This document shows, piece by piece, positions 41,606 to 50,661 of a DNA stretch of 64,000 nucleotides. The DNA lies in the NCBI RefSeq assembly GCF_900105945.1, contig NZ_FNSO01000002.1, positions 1 through 64,000 of the forward strand, in the 5' to 3' direction. A program made the translations under genes and the position numbers. Position 1 is the stretch's first letter. The number at the start of each line of letters is the position of its first letter. The notes beneath the pieces were generated by a model. It had not been told where the DNA came from, did not search any database, and saw nothing but the letters and a program-made list of their open reading frames with translations. Source of the stretch: Amycolatopsis tolypomycina. GTDB lineage: Bacteria; Actinomycetota; Actinomycetes; Mycobacteriales; Pseudonocardiaceae.

Positions 41606-42668
41606 GGTTCTCCTTCTTTTCGGCGGGTCGGCGGAGAAGTCCGCGCAGCTTTTCGAAACCGCCCTGGATGCCCCGCGGGAAGGCGAGCACGACGACGATG
41701 AGGATCACGCCGTACACCGCGAGCGGCAGGTTGTTGGCCACGTCGGTGTTCAGGTGCAGGACGTCGGCGAGGTCCTCGGACCAGGCCTGGAAGTACACGA
41801 GGGCGACCGCGCCCCACAGCGCGCCCCAGAGCGAGCCGAGCCCGCCCAGCACCACCGCGGCCAGCAGGCTCAGCGACAGCGCCGGGGTGAACGAGCCGGG
41901 CGCGGCGGTGCCGAGCAGGAACGCCTGCAGGCCACCGGCGAGCCCGCCGCAGACCGCGCTGACCAGGAACGCGAGGATCTTCGTGCGCCCGACGGCGATC
42001 CCGCTCAGCGCGGCGGCGACCTCGTCGTCGCGGACCGCGCGGAAGTCCCGCCCGAGCCGGCCGCGGACGATGTTCACCACCAGCACCAGCGCGAGCAGCA
42101 CGCTGAGCCAGACGATCCAGGTCTGCCAGCGCAGTTCCGGGACGACGCCGACCACCGCGGACGGTCTGCTGTGGACGGTGAAGTTCAGCCCGTTGCTGCC
42201 GCCGAGGAAGTCGGGGAACTTCCGGGTCAGTGCGGGCAGGCCGACGGCCAGGGCGAGGGTCGCCCCGGCGAGGTACGGGCCGTGCAGCCGGGCCGCCGCG
42301 GCCCCCGCCAGCAGCCCGGCGAGCCCGCCCGCGGCCGACGCCAGCAGCAGGTCGGCCCACAGCGGGAACGTCGGCACGTGCTTCACCAGCAGCGCCACCG
42401 TGTAGGCGCCGATGAACATGAACGCGCCGTGGCCCAGGGAAACCTGGCCGGTGAGGCCGGTCAGGAGGGTCAGCCCGGCGACCGCGATGAGGTAGTAGCC
42501 GATGGTCGCGATCCGCAGGTTGGTGAACTCGTCGGTGACCAGGGTCAGCAGCACGACCACGACGAGCGCGCCCAGCGCGGCGAGCACGTGGAGGAGCAGC
42601 GGCGGCAGCGTGCGGCGCTGCTTCACCGGCGTTGCCGTGGTTTTCACCGGTTCCGTGCGCACGCTCAT
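41592..42668 (-). CDS. Branched-chain amino-acid ABC permease, LivM-like
   Basis: A 358-residue inner-membrane permease with about nine helices. GLTGQVSLGHGAFMFIGAYT is the LivM/LivH signature, and RLGRDFRAVRDDEVAAALSGI is the cytosolic coupling loop. The end is basic and His-rich (PAEKKENHENH). The ATG 42668 overlaps the LivH stop (ATGA), showing translational coupling. Confidence 0.94.
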   Translation of the reverse strand: MSVRTEPVKTTATPVKQRRTLPPLLLHVLAALGALVVVVLLTLVTDEFTNLRIATIGYYLIAVAGLTLLTGLTGQVSLGHGAFMFIGAYTVALLVKHVPTFPLWADLLLASAAGGLAGLLAGAAAARLHGPYLAGATLALAVGLPALTRKFPDFLGGSNGLNFTVHSRPSAVVGVVPELRWQTWIVWLSVLLALVLVVNIVRGRLGRDFRAVRDDEVAAALSGIAVGRTKILAFLVSAVCGGLAGGLQAFLLGTAAPGSFTPALSLSLLAAVVLGGLGSLWGALWGAVALVYFQAWSEDLADVLHLNTDVANNLPLAVYGVILIVVVLAFPRGIQGGFEKLRGLLRRPAEKKENHENH

Positions 42669-43516
42669 ACCCGCCTCACCTTGGCCCGGCCGAACAGCCC
42701 GCTGGGCCGCAGCGTCAGCACGACCACCAGGATGGCCAGCGCGGCGATCGTCACCATCTCCGGTCCGAAGTAGCCGGACACATAGGACAGTCCGACACCG
42801 AGGACGAACCCGCCGGCGATGGTGCCCAGCGGGTTGTCGAGGCCGCCGAGCACCGCCGCGGTGAGCGCGTAGACGAAGACGCCGTCCAGCACGTTCGGGA
42901 AGAGGAACGGCGGGGTGGCCAGCAGGCCGGCCAGCGAGCCGACGGCGGCGGCCAGGCCCCAGCCCGCGGTGAGCATCAGCCCGACCCGCACCCCGAGCGT
43001 CCTCGCCACTTCCGGGGCGAACGCGGCCGCCCGCATCCGCAGGCCCAGCGGCGTGTACTTGAACACCACCAGCACCAGCGCGGCGATCGCGAGCACGACG
43101 AGGACGACGAACAGGTCGTTGGCGGAGAACCGGCCGCGGAAGTCGAAGGCGTACGGGAACGCCAGCGGCTCGTTGGACCAGATCATCCCCGCGATCGCCT
43201 GCAGCACCAGCAGGAGCCCGAGGGTCACGATGATCGAGCTGAGCTCGGAGCGGTGCCGCAGCGGCCGGATGAGCAGCCGTTCGGTGGCGACCCCCAGCAC
43301 GGTCCCGGCGACGATCGCGACGGCGAACCCCAGCCAGTAGCTGCCGGTCGCCTTCGTCACCGAGTACGCGAGGTAGGTCGAGATCAGGGCGAGGGCGGGT
43401 TGCGCGAAGTTCACCACCCTGGTGGCCCGGTAGATGATGACCAGGGCGAGCCCGAGCGCCGCGTACACCGCGCCGGCCGAGATCCCGCCGAGGGTCAGGT
43501 CGAAGAAGTCCTGCAT
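42665..43516 (-). CDS. Branched-chain amino-acid ABC permease, LivH-like
   Basis: A 283-residue permease. GGISAGAVYAALGLALVIIY and RATRVVNFAQPALALISTYL are the LivH entry; ALTAAVLGGLDNPLGTIAGG is the conserved Gly-rich loop near the end. It is coupled with the LivM-type gene, and the ATPase genes precede it in the same operon. Confidence 0.95.
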   Translation of the reverse strand: MQDFFDLTLGGISAGAVYAALGLALVIIYRATRVVNFAQPALALISTYLAYSVTKATGSYWLGFAVAIVAGTVLGVATERLLIRPLRHRSELSSIIVTLGLLLVLQAIAGMIWSNEPLAFPYAFDFRGRFSANDLFVVLVVLAIAALVLVVFKYTPLGLRMRAAAFAPEVARTLGVRVGLMLTAGWGLAAAVGSLAGLLATPPFLFPNVLDGVFVYALTAAVLGGLDNPLGTIAGGFVLGVGLSYVSGYFGPEMVTIAALAILVVVLTLRPSGLFGRAKVRRV

Positions 43517-43563
43517 ACCGGACCGGCACCTCCATTGTGGACGGTCAGAAACCCGCGGAAGAC

Positions 43564-44271
43564 TCAGAAACCCAGGTAGGCGTGGCGGAGGCCGTCGTCG
43601 GCCAGCAGTTCCGCCGCGGTGTCGACGGCCACGACCCGGCCGAGCGCGAGGACGTACCCGCGGTCGGCGATGGACAGCGCGGAGTGCGCGTTCTGCTCGA
43701 CGAGCACGACCGTGAGCCCGGTGGACGCCCGCAGGTCACGCAGGATGCCCATGATCCGGGCGGTGATGAGCGGCGCGAGCCCGAGCGAAGGCTCGTCGAG
43801 CAGCAGCAGCCCCGGCCTGCTCATCAGGGCCCGGCCGATGGCGAGCATCTGCCGCTCGCCGCCGGAGAGCGTCGAGGCGGGTTTCGCCGAACGTTCTTCC
43901 AGCGCGGGGAAGAGCTCGTACATCTCCTTGCGCGCGGCGGCCCGGTCGGCGCGGTCGCGCCGCCAGAGCGCGCCCAGCCGGAGGTTTTCGTCGACGGTGA
44001 GCTCGGTGATGACGCCGCCGCCTTCGGGCACGTGCGCGACGCCGCCGCGCGCGATCCGGTCCGGCGCCAGCCCGGTGAGTTCCGTGCCGTCCCAGGTGAT
44101 CCGGCCCTCGCGGGCGGGGTGCAGGCCGCTGATCGTGCGCAGCAGGGTGGTCTTGCCGGCGCCGTTGGCCCCGAGCACGGCGGTGATCCCGCCGCGCTCG
44201 ACGGTGATGCCGACGCCGTCGAGCGCGCGGACCGGGCCGTAGGCGACGGAGAGGTCTTCGATCTCAAGCAC
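43564..44271 (-). CDS. Branched-chain amino-acid ABC ATPase, LivF-like
   Basis: A 235-residue ATPase. Walker A GANGAGKTT, signature LSGGERQMLAIGRAL, Walker B LLLLDEPSLGLAP and the following VVLVEQNAHSAL are exactly the LivF pattern. Its start overlaps the end of the LivG-type gene by eight bases. Confidence 0.95.
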   Translation of the reverse strand: MLEIEDLSVAYGPVRALDGVGITVERGGITAVLGANGAGKTTLLRTISGLHPAREGRITWDGTELTGLAPDRIARGGVAHVPEGGGVITELTVDENLRLGALWRRDRADRAAARKEMYELFPALEERSAKPASTLSGGERQMLAIGRALMSRPGLLLLDEPSLGLAPLITARIMGILRDLRASTGLTVVLVEQNAHSALSIADRGYVLALGRVVAVDTAAELLADDGLRHAYLGF

Positions 44272-45055
44272 CGGACACCTCCTCGGCGGGGTCGCCGAGG
44301 TAGGCCTCGGCCACCCGGGGGTCGGCCTGGATCCGCGCCGGCGGGCCGGCCGCGATCACCTCGCCGAAGTTCAGCACCACGACCTGGTCGCAGACCTCCA
44401 TGACCAGGTCCATGTGGTGTTCCACGAGCACGACCGCCATCTGCCGCCGCAGCGAGACGATCAACGTCGACAGCTCGACGAGCTCGGTGGCCGACAGCCC
44501 GCTCGCCGGTTCGTCGAGCAGCAGCAGGTCGGGTTCGGCCACCAGCGCCCGCGCGAGCGCCACGCGTTTCCGCACGCCGTAGGGCAGGACGCCGGGCAGC
44601 CGGCCGGCGAGGTCGGCGATCCCGAGTTCGCCGAGGGTTTCGCGGGCGCGGCCGGCGAGCTCGGCTTCGTCGCGCGCCGAGCGCCCGGCGCCGGCGAGGG
44701 CGGGGAGCAGGCCGGTCCGAGCGTGACGGCCCGCGCCGGCCATCACGTTCTCCAGCACCGTCAGCCCCGGGAACAGGCCGAGCCCCTGCAACGTCCGGAC
44801 GATCCCGAGCCGGGCCAGGTGTTCCGGCCGGTGGCGGACCAGCGGCCGCCCGCGCCACACGACGCGGCCCGCCTGGGGCCGGACGAAGCCGCAGACGACG
44901 TTGAACAGCGTCGTCTTGCCCGCGCCGTTGGGCCCGATGACGCCGACGACGGTGCCGGCGGCGACGCTCAGGTGGACGTCGTGCAGGGCAGTGAGACCGC
45001 CGAAGCGCACGGTGAGGCCGTCGACCACGAGCAAGTCTTCGCCGGGAGGCGTCAT
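44264..45055 (-). CDS. Branched-chain amino-acid ABC ATPase, LivG-like
   Basis: A 263-residue ATPase. Walker A is GPNGAGKTT; LARLGIVRTLQGLGLFPGLT is the LivG-type loop; the signature is altered to LPYGVRKRVALARAL; Walker B is LLLLDEPASGLSA, then VVLVEHHMDLVM. ATG 45055 with GGAG six bases upstream is preferred to ATG 45076. It is the first gene of the five-gene transport operon. The preceding 215 bases hold the promoter and the terminator of the gene before it. Confidence 0.94.
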   Translation of the reverse strand: MTPPGEDLLVVDGLTVRFGGLTALHDVHLSVAAGTVVGVIGPNGAGKTTLFNVVCGFVRPQAGRVVWRGRPLVRHRPEHLARLGIVRTLQGLGLFPGLTVLENVMAGAGRHARTGLLPALAGAGRSARDEAELAGRARETLGELGIADLAGRLPGVLPYGVRKRVALARALVAEPDLLLLDEPASGLSATELVELSTLIVSLRRQMAVVLVEHHMDLVMEVCDQVVVLNFGEVIAAGPPARIQADPRVAEAYLGDPAEEVSGA

Positions 45056-45218
45056 CGATGACTCCGATCTCAGCATATGGACAAGGCCGTACCGCGCGGT
45101 CGGTATGAAGAGGGTGGGCCGCGACGGCGATCGTGTCAAGGTGCGAATCACCGAAACCGGACCCGGCCGGAACTTTCGCGGTACCGGGCCGGTGGGGAAA
45201 GTTCTTGGCGGCACAGGA

Positions 45219-45254
45219 AAAGGGCGGGTGCGCAGCGTTGCGCACCCGCCCTTT
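45219..45254. terminator. Perfect 16-bp hairpin terminator
   Basis: Arms AAAGGGCGGGTGCGCA and TGCGCACCCGCCCTTT surround the 4-base loop GCGT, right after the orphan binding-protein gene and upstream of the Liv operon. A-tracts on one side and T-tracts on the other allow action in both directions. Confidence 0.85.
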
Positions 45255-45270
45255 CGCGGCCGGCCCCGGC

Positions 45271-46257
45271 TCAGCCGGTGCCGGTCTGCGGCGCGATCAT
45301 CGACGAAGCGTCGATCCTCGTCTGGACCACACCGAGCTGCTGCAGCAGGTCGGGCACCCGCTGGATGCGCCGGGCGTCCAAAGTAGACCCGAAGGCGGGC
45401 ATCACCATCAGGCTGGCGACGTCCTGGTCCACCTTGGCGTTGCGGACGACGAGCGGCTCGATCCGGGCCCGGTCGACCGCGGCGCGCGTGGCGTTGAGCA
45501 TCGCGCGCTGGAACGCCTTCAGCGTCTTCGGGTTCTCCTGGACCCACTTGGCGGTGGCGCCGTAGCCGGTGAGCGGGAAGTTCTGGGTGCTGCCGCTGGC
45601 GGCGTCGATCACCGGGTAGGCACCGGCCGTCCGGGCGGCCTGGGTGAGGAACGGTTCCGGCTGGTAGGCGGCGTCGATCCGGCCCTGGGCGAGCGCGCCG
45701 CTCATCTCCGGCAGCGGCATCGGGACCCACTGCACCTTGCCGGGGTCGACGCCGTGGTCGCGCATCACCGACCGGGTCAGCACGTCCGAAGCGGCGTTCT
45801 TCGAGCTGATGGCGATCCGCTTGCCTTCGAGGTCCTTGATCGTCTTCACCGGCGAGTTCGGCACGGTGACGACCTCGTTGCTGCGCGGGCTCGCCGACGT
45901 CCCGTCGGTCACCAGCTTGACGTCGGCGGCGCCGCTGCTCTTGGCCAGGAAGAACAGGGTGTAGGTGGACAGCGCGAGGTCGTCCTGGCCGCTCGTCATC
46001 CGGCTCAGCGTCTCCTGGCCGCTGGCGCCGACGTCGGTCTGCACCTCGAGGCCCTCCGCTTTGAAGAACCCGCCCTCCTGGGCCAGCCACAGCGGCGCGA
46101 GGTCGACGGTGGTGAGGATCGCGACCCGGATCGACGGCTTTTCGACGGCGCCGGCGGTCGACGAGCCCTTCAGCTGGCTGCAGCCGGTCAGCAGGACGGC
46201 GACCAGGGCGACCAGGGCGGGCACTGCGAGCCGACGGGTCGAGGCGCGTTGGGGCAT
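45271..46257 (-). CDS. NMT1/SsuA-like ABC substrate-binding lipoprotein (orphan)
   Basis: A 328-residue lipoprotein with lipobox LLTGCSQ. RVAILTTVDLAPLWLAQEGG and FFKAEGLEVQTDVGASGQE are typical of the NMT1/THI5-like binding proteins for sulfonates, nitrate or pyrimidine precursors; AYQPEPFLTQAA and NPKTLKAFQRAM support it. No permease or ATPase of this class is adjacent: a terminator separates it from the Liv operon, so it either uses a transporter elsewhere or is a remnant. Ligand unknown. Confidence 0.9.
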   Translation of the reverse strand: MPQRASTRRLAVPALVALVAVLLTGCSQLKGSSTAGAVEKPSIRVAILTTVDLAPLWLAQEGGFFKAEGLEVQTDVGASGQETLSRMTSGQDDLALSTYTLFFLAKSSGAADVKLVTDGTSASPRSNEVVTVPNSPVKTIKDLEGKRIAISSKNAASDVLTRSVMRDHGVDPGKVQWVPMPLPEMSGALAQGRIDAAYQPEPFLTQAARTAGAYPVIDAASGSTQNFPLTGYGATAKWVQENPKTLKAFQRAMLNATRAAVDRARIEPLVVRNAKVDQDVASLMVMPAFGSTLDARRIQRVPDLLQQLGVVQTRIDASSMIAPQTGTG

Positions 46258-46580
46258 GCCACTCCTCGGGGAAGATTCCGGGAATCACGGATTACGGCTC
46301 GTTCGGCCGTGATCAGCGGACTGTAGATGACGATTTCCGCGTCCGCAAATCGTTGCCGAAACCTGCCGCACCGATGATCACCGCGGGAAACAAACCCACG
46401 AAAACCCGGCACAGAGGGTGATCGAAGTCCGCCATCCGGCCCAGCACATCAGTCCGGATGATCTCAAGCGGAGCGTGACATCGACGTCACCCTCCGCTTG
46501 AACCGACCCTCTTCGGGAAAAGAAACGCGCACACACCTTCGAATACCGGAAAAGGAATTGCGGCCTGCCGGAAAAGGCGA
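46258..46580. other. Intergenic region with a long hairpin (46464-46501)
   Basis: This gap of 323 bases contains a 38-base hairpin with arms TCAAGCGGAG and CTCCGCTTGA, inner arms GTGAC and GTCAC, and loop ATCGAC. It follows the end of the beta-lactamase gene by about 80 bases and could end its transcription. The rest is AT-richer and presumably contains the promoter of the binding-protein gene. No ORF is supported. Confidence 0.5.
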
Positions 46581-47956
46581 TCAGGCGATCTTCGGCGTCG
46601 CCCGCATGCCGACGTAGACGCAGCCGGTGCCGTCGGTCAGCTCCGAGAACACGACCGGCAGCCAGTCGTCGCTGAAGGCGCCGTCGGCCCGCCCGGCGAA
46701 CACCGTCTCGGACACGGCGACGAGGTCGGTCTCGATCGCCGGCGCCAGGCCGGCCATGCCGTCGACGAACGCGTACCGCAGGTGCGGGACGCCGTCGCGC
46801 TCCGCCACGGTGATCTCGACGCCCTCCCGCCGGTAGGTGCCGGCCCGCTCGCCGAGGCGGGCCCCGACCGGCTCCGCGGGCGGGCCGAACGGCGCGGGCA
46901 CGCGGACACCGGCCAGCTCGCCGAGCAGCTCCCGGAAGAGGTCCGAGTACAGCCGCCGCGCGCCGCCGCCGTTGGTCAGCAGCACGACCGCCACCCCGGC
47001 TTCCGGGACCACGCGCAGGAAGCCGTACTGGCCGATCGTGGCGCCGTCGTGGCCGAAGCCGGGGGTGCCGTCCCAGTCGTAGAGCGTCCAGCCGAGGCCC
47101 CAGCCGTCGGAGTCGACCGTCCACTTGTCGGGACAGCCGGTCTCGCGCCGCCGCATCGCGGCGACGGTTTCCGGGCGCAGCACCCGGGTTCCGTCGGGCG
47201 CGGTGCCGCCGTCGAGGTGCATCCGGGCCAGGCGCAGGACGTCGGCCGCGGTGGCGCACAGGACGCCGCCGTACGGCCCGGCCGACCGCGGCAGCGGGTT
47301 CCACACCGGCGCCGGGTCGGGGTCGGTGCCCGGCGCGCCGAGGTGGCCCATGGCGACGCGGAAGCGGAGCGCCTCTTCGGGGAGCGTCACCGTGTGCGCC
47401 AGGCCGAGCGGCGTGCAGAGCCGGTCGCGCAGGGCGGCGTCCCAGGTCTGCCCGGTGACCACTTCGACGATCCGGCCGAGGACGTTGTAGCCGACGCTGC
47501 TGTAGGAGATGGCCGTCCCGGGTGGACAGTCGAGCGGCACGTCGGCGCCGCCTCGACGTACGCGGCGAGGCAGTCGTCGCCGCGGCCGGTGTCGTGGGTG
47601 AAGTCGCAGGTGAGACCGCTTGTGTGGGACAGCAGCTGCCGGGCGGTGATGGTGGCCGACGCCGCCGCGTCGGCGACCGTGAAGTCCGGCAGCACGGCCC
47701 GGACCGGGGCGTCGAGGTCCAGCAGGCCCGCCTCGGCGAGCTGCATGACGAGGGTCGCGGTGTGGATCTTGGTGATCGAGCCGACCTGGAACAGCGAATC
47801 GGGCGTCGCGGCCACGCCCGTGCCGCGGTGCAGCACGCCGGTGGCGAGTTCGTGGACGTCGCCGCCGGCGAGGACGGCGAGCGTGGCGCCCGGGACGTGG
47901 TGCGCGGCGCGGAGTTCGTCGAGCCGGTGCTGCCAGCGGGCGGAGTCGAAAGTCAT
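46581..47956 (-). pseudogene. Serine beta-lactamase/esterase (class C-like) with one frameshift
   Basis: A penicillin-binding-like serine hydrolase. The first frame from ATG 47956 carries the active-site SITK motif (FQVGSITKIHTATL). After LAAYVEAA near 47550 the frame is lost: the next frame continues with DVPLDCPPGTAISYSSVGYN, the Tyr-x-Asn motif, and later GFGHDGATIGQ, the HxG motif, down to 46581. One missing base repairs it to about 458 residues. The family includes esterases, so a drug target cannot be assumed. The divergent TetR gene and its operator are intact, which argues for recent damage or a sequence error. Confidence 0.82.
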
Positions 47957-47971
47957 GAGGTGTTCCCTTCC

Positions 47972-48008
47972 TGCGTACAGTGTTCCGTCGTTGCGCACAC
48001 TGTACGCA
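47972..48008. promoter_or_regulatory. TetR operator between beta-lactamase and regulator genes
   Basis: Perfect 12-bp arms TGCGTACAGTGT (47972-47983) and ACACTGTACGCA (47997-48008), 13 bases apart, are followed by further GTACGC/GCGTAC blocks up to 48040. The site covers the divergent promoters, so the TetR protein next to it is the expected ligand. Confidence 0.75.
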
Positions 48009-48076
48009 GACACGGACGCCGTACGCAATCGGCGTACAACGTGCGCTAGAGTGTCGGGTGGACGAGAGGAGGCCGG

Positions 48077-48796
48077 ATGCCGGTCGAGGAGCAGCAGCCG
48101 GTGGCGTCGGTGTGGACGCGGCCGCAGCGGCGGCGGGAGCAGCCGGCGCTGAGCCGGGCGCAGATCGTGGCGGTGGCGCTGGAGCTGCTGGACACGGAAG
48201 GCATCGAGGCGCTGAGCATGCGGAAGCTCGGGGCGCGGCTGGACGCCGGCGCGACGTCGCTGTACCGGCACGTGGCCAACAAGGACGAGCTGCTGGAGCT
48301 GGTGGTCGACGAGGTGTACGGCCAGATAGAGGTCCCGGACATCTGGGGCCGCGACTGGCGCACGGCGGTGACGGGCTGCGCCGGAAGCGCCCGCGCGGTG
48401 CTGCTGAGGCACCCGTGGGTGGCATCGGTCCTGGGCCAGGTCGGGCTGTCCTACCTGGGCCCGAACGTGATGCGGCTGAACGAGCGGATGCTGGCCCTGT
48501 TCGAGGCGGCCGGGTTCGACCTGCCGGAGGCGGACCGCGCCCTGGGCACGGTGATGGCGTACGTGATCGGCACGGCCACAACGGAGGCAGCATGGCTGAC
48601 CACGCTGACCCGCAGCGGCCGAACCGAGCAGGAGTGGCTGAACACCCTCCGCCCGGCGGCGATCGAGGCGACGAAGCCGTACCCGCGCCTGCACGCGCTG
48701 GCCACGGCGGAGCAGCAGGCGGAGGAGGAGCGCGAGGACGCGTTCCACTACGGCCTGGCCCGAGTCCTGGACGGCTTGGCCGCCCGCCTCGCCTGA
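48077..48796 (+). CDS. TetR-family repressor with TetR_C-like domain
   Basis: A 239-residue regulator. The helix-turn-helix has IVAVALELLDTEGIEALSMR and RLDAGATSLYRHVANKDELL, the form usual in tetracycline-type TetR proteins, and the C-terminal ligand domain follows (LLRHPWVASVLGQVG). It is divergent from the beta-lactamase-like gene with a perfect operator between, suggesting repression released by a small ligand. ATG 48077 is used. Confidence 0.9.
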   Translation: MPVEEQQPVASVWTRPQRRREQPALSRAQIVAVALELLDTEGIEALSMRKLGARLDAGATSLYRHVANKDELLELVVDEVYGQIEVPDIWGRDWRTAVTGCAGSARAVLLRHPWVASVLGQVGLSYLGPNVMRLNERMLALFEAAGFDLPEADRALGTVMAYVIGTATTEAAWLTTLTRSGRTEQEWLNTLRPAAIEATKPYPRLHALATAEQQAEEEREDAFHYGLARVLDGLAARLA

Positions 48797-48960
48797 CGGG
48801 TATCGCACCCGCGGGACCCGGCGCAGACGAGGCAGGGCCCGGCGAGCGACCACCGCAACGCACGGAGCCGCCCTCCCTCGCCGCCTTCGCGGGCACCCGC
48901 GAGCCAGCGCAGGTCAGAGGCAGCCCCCGGCAAGCGGCCACCGCAACGGCCCGTGCCCGG
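48797..48960. repeat. Decayed tandem copies of the MFS gene 3' end
   Basis: Two blocks of about 37 bases, one beginning GAGGCAGGGCCCGGCGAGCG near 48829 and one beginning GAGGCAGCCCCCGGCAAGCG near 48918, share most bases; between them GCGGGCACCCGCGAGCCAGC mirrors GCGGGCACCGCGAACCGGC inside the end of the MFS gene. On the minus strand this gives LRWLAGAREGGEGG against the real LRRFAVPAETAGAG. The copies follow the stop codon. Confidence 0.45.
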
Positions 48961-50217
48961 CTACTTCCCCGCCCCCGCCGTCTCCGCGGGCACCGCGAAC
49001 CGGCGCAGGCCGGGCGTCGCCGCGCCGACCAGTGCCACCGCCAGCACCCCCAGCACCCCTCCGCTCACCAGCGCGAACGTCCCCGATGTCACCCCCGCCA
49101 CCAGGCCGCCGCGCAGGTTGCCCACGTCCGGCCCCGCCTGGCCGACGATCTGCTCCGCCGCCGCCACCCGGCCCAGGAGGGCGTCCGGGGTGGCCAGCTG
49201 GACCAGCGCGCTGCGGGACACCACCGACACCGTGTCCGCCGCGCCCGCCACGACCAGGCAGGCCAGCCCCAGCCACGGGTTCGGGATCAGGCCGAACGCC
49301 GCCAGTGCCGCGCCCCAGGCCGCCGATCCCGCGAGCATCACCCGGCCCGGCCGGGGCAGCCGGGTGAACGTCCCCGACAACACCGATGCCCCGACGCCGC
49401 CGACCGCCACCGCCGACAGGAACAGGCCCAGCGTGTGCGGGTTGCCGGCGAACCGCTCGGCGTTGACCAGCGGGAACAAGCTGATCGGCATCGACAGCAC
49501 CGTCATCGCGAGGTCGGTCAGCAGGGCGCCCCTGACGAGCGGCGTGCGCACAAGGAACGCGAGCCCGTCGAGGACGCCGCGCAGTCCCGGCCGTGACGGC
49601 TCGCCGCCCGGGCGCATCTCCGGGAGGCCGAACACGCCGAAGAACGCCAAGCCGAACGTCAGCGCGTCGACGACGTAGCAGCCGCCGACGCCGAACCTGC
49701 CCAGGACGAGCCCGGCGAGCGCCGGGCCGAGCAGCATCGCGCCCTGGAAGGCGATCCGGTTCAGCGCCAGCCCGGCCGGCAGCTGCTCCGGTGGCAGCAG
49801 GCGCGGGATGAACGTCCGCGCCGCCGGCCCGCCGCCCGCGACGAAACACGACTGCGCCGCCACCAGGCCCAGGACGACGACCACCGGCACGTCGCCGAGG
49901 AAGCCCTGCACGGCAAGCAACACCGAGCAGGCCGCCTGCCCGGCCGTGGCCACCAGGGCGAACTTCCGCCGGTCGACGCGGTCCACGAGCGTGCCGGCGA
50001 ACAACCCGAACACGATCACCGGCAGCGCCTGCGCGAGCCCGACCGCCCCGGTCCACACCGTGCTGCGGGTCTGCTCCCAGACCTGGAACATCACGGCGAC
50101 GAGGGTCATCTGGCTGCCGAAGCCGGAGCAGACCCGGCCCAGCCACAGCCGCCGGAACGGCGGGGAGACGCGCAGCGGGGTGACGTCGACGAGGGCGCGG
50201 ATCACCCCGCGAACCAT
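48961..50217 (-). CDS. MFS transporter (enterobactin exporter/MFS_3-like)
   Basis: A 418-residue transporter. PPFRRLWLGRVCSGFGSQMT is the first helix pattern of the MFS_3 group, FGLFAGTLVDRVDRRKFALV the loop 2-3 motif, and TAVVEP-type drug motifs are lacking. LATPDALLGRVAAAEQIVGQ is the conserved late loop. It probably exports siderophores or macrolide-like compounds, although the substrate is not determined. It ends in the tandem-copied 3' sequence. Confidence 0.9.
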   Translation of the reverse strand: MVRGVIRALVDVTPLRVSPPFRRLWLGRVCSGFGSQMTLVAVMFQVWEQTRSTVWTGAVGLAQALPVIVFGLFAGTLVDRVDRRKFALVATAGQAACSVLLAVQGFLGDVPVVVVLGLVAAQSCFVAGGGPAARTFIPRLLPPEQLPAGLALNRIAFQGAMLLGPALAGLVLGRFGVGGCYVVDALTFGLAFFGVFGLPEMRPGGEPSRPGLRGVLDGLAFLVRTPLVRGALLTDLAMTVLSMPISLFPLVNAERFAGNPHTLGLFLSAVAVGGVGASVLSGTFTRLPRPGRVMLAGSAAWGAALAAFGLIPNPWLGLACLVVAGAADTVSVVSRSALVQLATPDALLGRVAAAEQIVGQAGPDVGNLRGGLVAGVTSGTFALVSGGVLGVLAVALVGAATPGLRRFAVPAETAGAGK

Positions 50218-50240
50218 AACAGCGCTTATACAATGCCGCG

Positions 50241-50524
50241 TCAGTGCGGGAACATGCTGTCCCGCACGATGGTCCCGTCCGGCCCGAGCAGCGGGACTTC
50301 CGAGCCGCCGCCCAGCTCGATCGCCGCGTGGCCGTGCGCCTCCAGGGTCAGCCCGTCGAAGCCGAGCCCGGCCGCCGCCTCGACCAGTTCCGCCGGGTCA
50401 GGAGGACGTGTGCGCCGTCAGCCGCCCACAGGGCGCGGATCTCCGCGCGGCGGACCTGCTCGTCGGGTTCGACCCACAGGGCGATGTAGCGCTCGGCCAG
50501 GGTCCGGGCATCCAGGGTTTCCAC
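50241..50524 (-). pseudogene. SnoaL/NTF2-like protein, truncated and frameshifted
   Basis: The frame from GTG 50524 reads LDARTLAERYIALWVEPDE and ALWAADGAHVLL, the N-terminal helices of SnoaL-type NTF2 folds. After HVLL near 50400 the sense passes to another frame: DPAELVEAAAGLGFDGLTLE, then GPDGTIVRDSMFPH and a stop at 50241. The joined product is only about 93 residues, whereas the family needs about 130, so the central strands are missing as well. It appears to be a relic. Upstream codons in the same frame are not NTF2-like. Confidence 0.55.
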
Positions 50525-50661
50525 GCCGGCGATCCTGCGCGCCCGGCCGCGGCGCGCCCATTCCCCGGGAGGAATGAATCCTCCACAAAGGACGACGGAA
50601 GCGATTCGGAAGCCGCGCCGGGCAGCATCGGCCGCGAGCACCCGAGCCAGAGGAGTCGAAC

